Virus record (IMG/VR): IMGVR_UViG_3300046464_000737
Coordinates: 1 to 35,896 of that record
From: a virus
Strand: one strand, 5' to 3'
Length of the DNA stretch: 35,896 bases
The translations under genes were made by a program, and so were the position numbers. The notes beneath the pieces were generated by a model, which saw only the letters and a program-made list of their open reading frames with translations, did not search any database and was not told the DNA's origin. This document shows, piece by piece, positions 16,001 to 22,100 of the stretch. Positions within the stretch are counted from its first letter, which is position 1; each line of letters opens with the position of its first letter.

Positions 16001-17082
16001 AATACGGCGGATCATTTATGCATGGATTGAACGCCCGAGGAAAAGCTCCTGGATTTTCTTCTGGAGGAAGAACTATTCAGCCAGGATCCGCACTGGCTGC
16101 TAATTTTGGCGGAGCCGAAGGTTATAAATCCGGAAAAAGGTACCAATCTCAAGCAATGTCTTCATTTTTTTATAGCGGACAATCCGGCAATCCTGGACTG
16201 CGGGAGGACACCGACGAAATGAGTAAAATATTGGCAGAAAGAGAGCAAGCAAGGTTGAGAGCTGAGGCTGAGGCAAAAGCAAAAAAACAAGAAAAAAGAG
16301 CCATGTGGGGCATGCTTGCCGGAATTGTCGCGACCTCAGCGGCGAGCTCATTAATGGATCATTTCTCTAGTTCAAACTTAACTGCAGACGCAAAGGCTGA
16401 TGGTTATACTGTAGACACTCCTTCTGGGGTTAGGTCTGCCACAAAAGATGGTTACCAATACAGTCTTCTGCCTGGCGCTAGCGACAAAGGATTTGATAAT
16501 GTTTCTAAAACCAGAAGCTGGAACCCTTTTAGCTGGGGAGGTTCTGGAGCTGGAGCCAGCATAAATGAAAGGCAATTTCAATTTAATGATTTTCAGGCTT
16601 CTCCGAATTATGGCGTTCCCCCCGACCCGTTCGGCTATAAGGACCCTAGGCTTGCGTATTTTGGTGGAAAAATAGGTAACTACGCAAATGGCGGACCTAT
16701 TTCTGGGAAATCTGGAATCGATCAAATTCCTGCGATGCTTAGCGAGGGCGAGTATGTCGTTAAAGCTAGTAGTGCGAGACAGATTGGTAGGCCAATGCTT
16801 GACCAAATAAATGCAGGAAAGTTTTATGATGGAGGGCAAGTATCTACTTTAAGCCAGAACTCGGAATCTTCCGTATCTGAGGGTAATACAAATAATATAA
16901 ATATTTCCGTAAATATAGAAAATGGAACAGTAAAAGAATCTAATGAAAACTCAAAGGATCAGGATTCGAAAAATCAGGATTCTAGTAGTGAGTCTAAGAT
17001 CGCCCAAAAAATTAAACAACAAGTAGTTGCTGTAATAATAGAAGAACAAAGGATTGGGGGTCTTTTAAACAAGTCTAAATGA
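10066..17082 (+). CDS. Tail tape measure protein, modular, with internal nuclease-like region
   Basis: 2338 residues. It sets tail length and is normally released on DNA ejection. Residues ~60-330 match the TP901-type tape measure core (VVQVEKALADINVVMG, then ATEYARQGLAVEETLKRTK and GGKVIGNSFKTIFTRIG). A hydrophobic stretch lies near 420-435 (GPGLVVIVAVFGKLFLKA), another at ~1215-1245 and a third at ~2085. Five GYIPNF-type motifs begin at residues 546, 628, 892, 992 and 1056 and delimit modules. Module 628-892 carries a PD-(D/E)XK-like pattern. Coiled coils follow at ~1085-1140 and over much of 1440-1900. Two C-terminal 'GG...P...S-x-GEY(L/V)(M/V)' signatures (near 1958-1990 and 2208-2260) are typical of tape measures. 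At roughly 0.15 nm per residue a fully helical protein would give about 350 nm, but much of it is not helical. Its stop overlaps the next start (ATGA). Confidence 0.93.
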   Translation: MSINLNVNGNTAPLEAAVQAAVNRIRKTPIKVTVDDKGATQPLGNMKRGADEFSKSMEAANARIIAFGASMAIINGISDAFKAMVTNVVQVEKALADINVVMGLSLANLDKFSDSLFKVAKETAASFDVAAAAATEYARQGLAVEETLKRTKDALILTRLTGMDSANAVKALTAAMNTYGDQIKDTTQLVSKFAAVDVKFAVSAEDFADAISRTGQAAKSAGVDIDELVGLVTAAQQQTARGGKVIGNSFKTIFTRIGRTDTLNQLENLGIAVRDVEGNTIGAKRILTDLANTFDSLTESQKAQIAQTVGGVFQINVLKAVLSDAAKQNGILANATQISAGATDEAIQKNEQLRSTMSAMASETGLALKEVSAKIGELAIAPGMEKILNIVKGFAEGASDMLGDGESSGNKFATGFLKGLGNIITGPGLVVIVAVFGKLFLKAAQYARESLGSLIGVTSEAQKQKAIQTSLVTLFGQNAALSKEMLRTDISRTEKERIILGLLKAQVVEANALNTIARSSAANLYQKGYGSNLAPRAKPRRTSAQGYIPNYVDAERQQAAQGGYAAGSIRSMNMPGEGSVIYNSAEKVKNFKGMSQPAIMPPKSSKAGENYQQAFGSIHGFDPYAAGGYIPNFAKKTASKTSDIPRNLNSKKLGDLNKDSSLILLTADSSADSESRFFVGKDPKGGTKILNTADLASKRTTGYYQVDVPYYSLDKNDKSRKSKIDLPSIQKAITAAASGKALDIAKQIVGGEKNLKPFNREQIKETFNKGAFKGAAGSAFESAIAAALDSYLFQDYKARTDTSAIDLPYDPKVFQYFGAPPGAGKMGAEVKADLANNLQQGAANKFYQVLAGGRAAWQYKDKNFKDQMRGPAEDAGLERRGGAYFKKGRAYGHIPNFAAARLALTGGLVGKNKFGNIDRRQMTRLVRSNPYFNGLMNEHLTWDSFPKKDKRKLSRWLLKQGVSNRALQAYGLASMHSKSIGEGISNLAMAKGYIPNFADPLSDAIGREKEAGVPVSKIRIGSHSALMNKSNPIGLGVTNTDDEPNGLRDVFGAANGYVPNYFNPWERLKSSVKNSDFGKSWDKATAQHTKEIQRLNARIKQREQALSKHNQELSALTKGTSEYNAVQRKIRDTTKNLNKATQKKTALLNSPAPGVGGKMGRFSQGLGKAFSGNSGMMMMMGAPMAAGFLQQGGMGAQGGNQNMYAAGGALSGAASGAMMASMIAPMFGPGAPLVIGIGGLIGGLEGLAAANEENTKALKEVEKERRQQVVSSFVGADPKFMQKFSKNIFKDLSPEDKSVMRMAAPEFTATKPPDVSEKDIFTRSAVNPIAKMKIPFLSPLFSPSDEERAQATEYREQMDEQKQFQKYQKYQVSNMRKALGSMGDEEFLLPNYQKNKQGKIQTKGQPELKKASAYLENLENIGFFEVKDTGDVARVEALRSKLYEIYQSNLTQQEKALILQLNFQRVMLKSQKAAADTQLDIKSKYLKQSNLLDSQEKILGGLISEEQKVRIQYNKNLTKASEAYASGAAKAESDFSMGLLQDIQGQGRDSLRSAIKQELFNRMTNEEQRGKGTAESISNVELSGELAAMSSKEKEEFLTSLKNKNKGLDNEINEILGNRQLIYDNQINTLEKQKTLSDGQSLSQKNLNEKIAKQKDLMVDVNREMQAYIRGLDNAAQSRVIASEITAARFGARPQTQEATFAEQQRLVKERQQGIRESYTKSAVSEMQKLATDKGLTKEQRLEIAADPSKLKGMSSAAIDSMEKSFKSRGGSRKTTMLDQLIKNSPTDTEDQKKLKISRKQELDELKTLEQSITDAKAQTSKQEDDIIAKLEEQKNKVEERISKEKILQEIREKEYTRRTGPGAFGEGVKDAGIDMEKRVAMMDYELGTRLPQTFANGLSGAFIEAINGAKDLDDALRDAGLNFLKMIQEAMMQKMVMQMMGGLGFSQGGNVRNYSKGGNVPARVSNGEYLMSREAVNKYGGSFMHGLNARGKAPGFSSGGRTIQPGSALAANFGGAEGYKSGKRYQSQAMSSFFYSGQSGNPGLREDTDEMSKILAEREQARLRAEAEAKAKKQEKRAMWGMLAGIVATSAASSLMDHFSSSNLTADAKADGYTVDTPSGVRSATKDGYQYSLLPGASDKGFDNVSKTRSWNPFSWGGSGAGASINERQFQFNDFQASPNYGVPPDPFGYKDPRLAYFGGKIGNYANGGPISGKSGIDQIPAMLSEGEYVVKASSARQIGRPMLDQINAGKFYDGGQVSTLSQNSESSVSEGNTNNINISVNIENGTVKESNENSKDQDSKNQDSSSESKIAQKIKQQVVAVIIEEQRIGGLLNKSK
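11701..13248 (+). repeat. Five GYIPNF-type motifs delimiting tape measure modules
   Basis: GYIPNY (11701), GYIPNF (11947), GHIPNF (12739), GYIPNF (13039) and GYVPNY (13231) occur within residues 546-1061, each after a small Ala/Gly/Lys-rich segment and mostly followed by (A/V/F). The spacers are 76, 258, 94 and 58 residues. The motif also occurs in other marine-phage tape measures as I recall; I cannot check that here. Possible meanings are linker/hinge, protease site or binding site for another tail component. Confidence 0.85.
12379..12651 (+). other. PD-(D/E)XK nuclease-like region inside tape measure
   Basis: Residues ~772-862. A small-residue helix GAAGSAFESAIAAALDSY carries Glu781; Asp806 lies in TSAIDLP; Glu829 and Lys831 lie in GAEVKAD; a helix NNLQQGAANKFYQVL with Gln follows. 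Order and spacing fit a helix-Glu, strand-Asp, strand-ExK, helix-Gln nuclease core. There is no experimental support, and the Asp to ExK gap of 22 residues includes a Gly/Pro-rich loop. A structural or degenerate domain is the alternative. Confidence 0.4.
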
Positions 17083-18209
17083 GTTTCTCTAATTACCAAC
17101 AAACCGTAATAATAAACGGAATATCTTTATCTGGGGTTCAAGATGTTAACGGAAGTTATGGAATCAATGAAAAGCCTGTTCGTGTTGCAGGGGCTGGATT
17201 TGTTGACGCTTTAATAGATTCTCCGCTAGAAGGAAACTTTTCGATTTCAAGAAAAATGGTAAGCCGGGACCCTCTTCTCTCTTCCAATGTTATTGGCTCC
17301 TACGATTTTGATGAAGAAGAAATTAGCGGGGCTATACTTTATGATGAAGCTAGCAAGGGGTTCGGGTTTACTAAAGGTAGGGTTTCCAGGTATTCTGTTT
17401 CTTGTTCTGTTGGAGATATTCCGTCTATCGAGACCGATATTATTGTGTTTGGGTCGTTGGGAAAAAATGTTCTATCTGAAACTCGTTTCGAAATTAATGA
17501 GTCTTTTGCAAATTATCCATTTGGGGGCGATGATGTCTATTTCTTGGATTCTAATGGAAATCTTCTTGATGGTTCAAATTCAGAGAATTTAAAAACTAAA
17601 TGGGATGGCGGATCTTTAGTCGTCAGTCAAAGTGATTATAATTCTCTACCTTCTAACTCTCGCATATTCGACGATGGTGATGTTTTGGGTTTGGGCAGAA
17701 ACGCATTCTCTTCGCAAGTTTCCTATGAGGGAGCTATAAACAAAGAGCATCCACCAATACAATTTTGCGATCAATCTAGTATTAAGGTCAGTGTTAGTGA
17801 TTTTGAAATAGATGCTGTCAGTGATTTTAGTTTTAGCAGGACAATAAACTTATCACCGATTTATGCAATACATCAAGGAAACGACCAAGAGTGGGATGAG
17901 GGCAAACTTAGTTTTCCTAACCTAGAGCCTGTTCAGATAGATACTCAATATCCGATTGAGACAGATATAAATTTCACGATGATCGTTCAGTCTTATCAAA
18001 TAAGAGAAATTAGGGAAAGAATACAGTCTGCCCCAAAAAGCGATGTATCTATTCAAATAAGGGATTCAAAGACCGATCAAATAATCAACTCTCTGGTCGG
18101 AAGAAACGTAAGACTTACAAGTGAATCTCTCACTTCGAATACAGAGCAGGAGATGTCCATATCTTTAACCTATAAAGGTTATGAAACCTCTCACAATCCC
18201 GTAATATGA
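17079..18209 (+). CDS. Tube-fold tail protein downstream of tape measure
   Basis: 376 residues. The segment RVSRYSVSCSVGDIPSIETD matches the Y(S/N)xExxVGxxP core of the tube proteins at 3160-4287 and 4338-5867, so it likely forms a ring at the distal tube end. Relative to them it has an insertion at ~147-210: FGGDDVYFLDSNGN, then SENLKTKWD and DVLGLGRNAF. The same ~65-residue module interrupts the peptidase of the 1800-residue protein. Its start overlaps the tape measure stop and its stop overlaps the next start (ATGA), so the genes are translationally coupled. A distal tail (Dit-like) adaptor is the best guess. Confidence 0.6.
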   Translation: MSFSNYQQTVIINGISLSGVQDVNGSYGINEKPVRVAGAGFVDALIDSPLEGNFSISRKMVSRDPLLSSNVIGSYDFDEEEISGAILYDEASKGFGFTKGRVSRYSVSCSVGDIPSIETDIIVFGSLGKNVLSETRFEINESFANYPFGGDDVYFLDSNGNLLDGSNSENLKTKWDGGSLVVSQSDYNSLPSNSRIFDDGDVLGLGRNAFSSQVSYEGAINKEHPPIQFCDQSSIKVSVSDFEIDAVSDFSFSRTINLSPIYAIHQGNDQEWDEGKLSFPNLEPVQIDTQYPIETDINFTMIVQSYQIREIRERIQSAPKSDVSIQIRDSKTDQIINSLVGRNVRLTSESLTSNTEQEMSISLTYKGYETSHNPVI

Positions 18210-19123
18210 GTAATCCGTTTTTAAGGTTCGAAGATGGAAAAATTTCCTTAGGAGGTAAAGACTTATTGGTTTCATCTGCGAACCTTTCTATTTCTCCATC
18301 TTTTCAGGTAGAGAGGGTTTACGGGGATTATGATCCCGACCTGGTTGGAGCTAAGACAGAATTTATTAATTTCGCCCCAATGACCGGACTTAATGGAAAA
18401 TTGGATATTTCGTTTTACATCTCCGCCGAATCTTTTAATCGAGAAGGAGGTATTAATTCTATCGAAAGACTGTTTGAAATAAAAGGCGGAATGTCTGAGG
18501 ATCCTATACATTCAAATGTTGTTGGTAGATATTCTTTCGACAATATGTATTTAACTTCTTTTAGTTTTGAGCTTCAACCTTTTAAAATTGTTAAGGCTAG
18601 CGCTTCGTATATTATATATGGTTCAATCAGAAAGAATCCTAGCCGAAGATTTGTTCAGTTGGGAGCTAATTTTGCTCATGGGTTAAAATCTTTCGGGCAA
18701 ATAAAAATTGGAGGCGCTGCAGTTAACCCTTCTTCCTCTGAGAAGTTTGAAATTAATAGTTTGAATTATAAAATAATCGTGGATAGAAAGCTACATACTA
18801 AGATAAGAGAATCTGAAAATACGAGTATTAATACTTTTCCCGACGGGGTCTTGCCTTATAGAGTTTCAGTTGAAAGCATCGAGTCTGAAATGAATGTGCA
18901 ATGTAATGATATTGTCTCAAGCTTGAATTCTTACGGAGATCAGCAGCTGGGGAGCTCTCCCGAAGGGCTGCAAGATTCTGAAATTTGCGCCTTTTTGTAC
19001 TCTGCAAAAGGGGAGAGGGTCGCTAAATTTTCCTCAAGGGGTAAGATTCAGTCAGAGTCTATTTCTATAACTGAAGGATCAAACGCTTCTTGCAATATAT
19101 ATATTAAGGAAATTATAAAGTAA
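18206..19123 (+). CDS. Tube-fold tail protein / distal tail adaptor candidate
   Basis: 305 residues, rich in beta-strand pattern. RYSFDNMYLTSFSFELQPFK and KASASYIIYGSIRKN align with the corresponding region of the 376-residue neighbour (GFTKGRVSRYSVSCSVG, TDIIVFGSLGKN). It also begins with ISLGGKDLLVSSANLSIS, comparable to the neighbour's INGISLSGVQDVNGSYG. It lacks the inserted FGGD module. The pair may be successive rings between tube and tip. The stop shares bases with the next start (TAATG). Confidence 0.55.
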   Translation: MSNPFLRFEDGKISLGGKDLLVSSANLSISPSFQVERVYGDYDPDLVGAKTEFINFAPMTGLNGKLDISFYISAESFNREGGINSIERLFEIKGGMSEDPIHSNVVGRYSFDNMYLTSFSFELQPFKIVKASASYIIYGSIRKNPSRRFVQLGANFAHGLKSFGQIKIGGAAVNPSSSEKFEINSLNYKIIVDRKLHTKIRESENTSINTFPDGVLPYRVSVESIESEMNVQCNDIVSSLNSYGDQQLGSSPEGLQDSEICAFLYSAKGERVAKFSSRGKIQSESISITEGSNASCNIYIKEIIK

Positions 19124-22100
19124 TGAGTAATAATCCTGAAGATGGAAATTATTTTCTAGCTAACATATCTAATTATAGCGGGGTTTTTGACCCTTCTCTT
19201 GGTTATAAAAAGTTTGATTTTGTTTATGATCAGAATGACGGGCTTTATTATTACGCAAAAAAAGATATTTCTTTTGGTGGTAATGTTCAAGTTTCGGGTG
19301 ATTATAGATTTGATTTAGTTCCCGATGGCCCCATAATAGATAATAGACAATCGTATTACATTTATGATAAATGGAATCAATTAGGGTTGCTAAACCAAGG
19401 CTTTAGTGCTGGGCAAGAAATAAGTATACAGGGTTCTATGCAGGGTTCAAACGGAAACTTTGAGGTTTTAGAGGTTGAAGAGAGCGTGGATGCTTATTTT
19501 TCTTCAGAAGCTCAAAACACCATTATCTCTGCGTTAGATCTCACTGAACTTGCTGGAGGTTGGTACAGGTCTTCGTGGTTTTTTATTCCTAATAAGGGAG
19601 AAGTTTCTGAACTCGACAAGTCTCTTAACTATCTAATAGAAGGTAGTAATTGGATTTATAATACACTACTCGGTTGGCTTTTTATTAATCTTGATAATTC
19701 TTACGGAAAAAACTTTTGGTTTTACATGCCACAATTTTCTAACTCTAGGAGTGAGGGTGACGGTGTTTGGTTGTGGGCTGATATTCAAACTATCGGCTCT
19801 TCAATTTCAAGCTCAAACTCTTTTATTTATCTAGGACCTTCTAATCAAGTTAACGACTACTTGAGTTATGTGGTAAATTCTCCAGAGCTTAATGAATATT
19901 ACTCTCTTGGTAAAAGTTGGGATTATCAGGATGGCCTGGGCTCTCTTCCGTCAGATAGAAAAAGTAAAGAGGAATTTGGACTAAGTCATTGGGTTTTTAA
20001 AGGAGAAAAAGAAGGTTATTCTATGCCAACAAAACAGCTCATGGGTGCAGAAAGTTGGGTTTCTTGTTCCGAGTCTCACTCAGACTTATATTCTGTTTAT
20101 TTTTATAATTACTCTGATAATACTTGGTTTGGCAAATCAACGTCTTCTCTGGCCATCTCTCAAGTTTCGAGCTCTCAGGTTCAAATATCTCCAGAGTCTT
20201 CTACTCCTTCGAGTTTTGTGCCTAATAGGTTGACCGATGGGGTATCTTCTAGGTTGATCGTTAGAGGTGTAAATGAGAATTCTAAGATCTCTGCAATTGA
20301 GGAAGCTGGCGGAAATAATATTATTCTTACCTCTGTCAATCATTTGCCCAGTTCTAGTCAAGATGCTTGGGCGTCCGACAGATTCTTTTTTGATGCAGAT
20401 TATGGGTCTAATGTAAATTTCAAAGCCAATGTAAGTAAAAATGAATTCGGCAATGGATATTATTCTGTTCAACCAAAAGGAATAAATTGTTTGGACTTTG
20501 AGGTTAATTTAGATTTTAAAAATAGGACTAATAGGGAGGCTAATGCAATCATTCATTTTTTAGAATCCCATCAAGGCCAACTAGAAAAAGATTCTTCCTC
20601 TTCTTTTTTGCAGTATAATCAGGGAATATCCGGATTCAATTGGGACGGATCTTCCACCTTTCACCCATACGACTCCCTGGATAATCAATCTAAGACTTTT
20701 TACTGTTCAGAGTTTTCTCATAGTTTAAATTTTGAGAATAGCAATGATATCTCTGTTAAGTTGAGAAATTTTAATACTTCTATATTGAATAAGTCTGAAT
20801 CATTGTTTGTTAATAGAGCTGATGATTATAGTGAAAGCTCTTATTATTCTAAAAATGATGTGGTTTTTTATCCAGATAATCATCAGTATTATTATTTTCA
20901 TAGCGGAAGCCAGCATCAGGAGACTCTAGCTGGGCCTCCCGCTTTGATGCATGATGAGTGGACTAAACAAAGCGGGTATTGCTCAGAGATAAACAAAGAA
21001 GCGTGGACTAGGGAGTTTTTCTGGAAACCTTCTGTCGGGCTAACTGTGTCCCAGAAACCCAAAGTTTTAGAAGTAAATTTGAACGATTCGTATTCGCAGA
21101 TTTATAAAAACGGAATTAATGCTAATCTATTAAATTTAAATCTGAATTTTAATAATAGAGATGACGCAGAGTGTTATTCTATTCTTCATTTTTTGGAACA
21201 ACATTACGGATCTGTACCTTTTATATTTTACCCTCCTGCTCCCTACGAAACAGAAAAGGCTTTTATATGTAGAGATTGGTCTCACGTTTATAATTTTAAA
21301 AATAATCATAGTATATCTGTTCTATTCGAGGAGTTTCCTTTAAAGCTATCGAGTGAGGATTTAATTAACCAAACACCTCCCGCAATAAAAACTAAAGGAG
21401 AAATAATTGCTCCTTCTTTTTTAGAGTTTTCTGAAGAGAATGAAGAGTTCTCTTGGGATTCCGTGTTAAAGAAAAGGTTTTATATAAAAAATGTTGGCGG
21501 AACTGATGTAGATATATCAAGCTTGCGCATTTCTTCAGAAAGATATTTTAGAATTTTAGGAAAAAGGTCCTTAGGCGAAACGTATTGCACTGAGGGGCTT
21601 GATAGAAAAAGTTTGGTTTTCGACGAGAGCTTTGTTACAGCGCGATCTATATATTTAGATATTTTAGAGCAAGATGCTCCCGAGAGTTTTATTCAAATAT
21701 ATTCTGAAGATTTAAAATATTGGAGCGTTGGCGATTTTATTGGGGTACTAATGAATGACGATTTATTTCTTTATTCCGCTCCTTCCGTTAAAAAAATAAA
21801 AATTTTATATAAAGATTTATTGGGCAGGGATGCAGATTCGCAGGGCTTAGATTACTATATAAATGAGAGTGATAATTTAAGTATTGTTGAGTCAATAATG
21901 GATTCTAGTGAGTTTTGCGAAGCTTTTCTTTTGCCTAAAACTTCTGAGCGGCCAGGAACCGTACTGCAAGTACCTTTGGATAAGCTATTAGATCTTAATC
22001 TTCAGGGTAGGACGATAAAACTTAAATCTTATGATGATGGAGTTCAGGGTTTTGAGACTTTCGATGATGGCCCTTTTGCTAGATTTATTCAGTACCCGGA

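Noticed and set aside
16378-16839. 153-residue minus-strand open frame within the tape measure
   Set aside because: Arg/Ser/Ile-rich, no recognisable motif, lies fully under the strongly supported tape measure; typical shadow frame.
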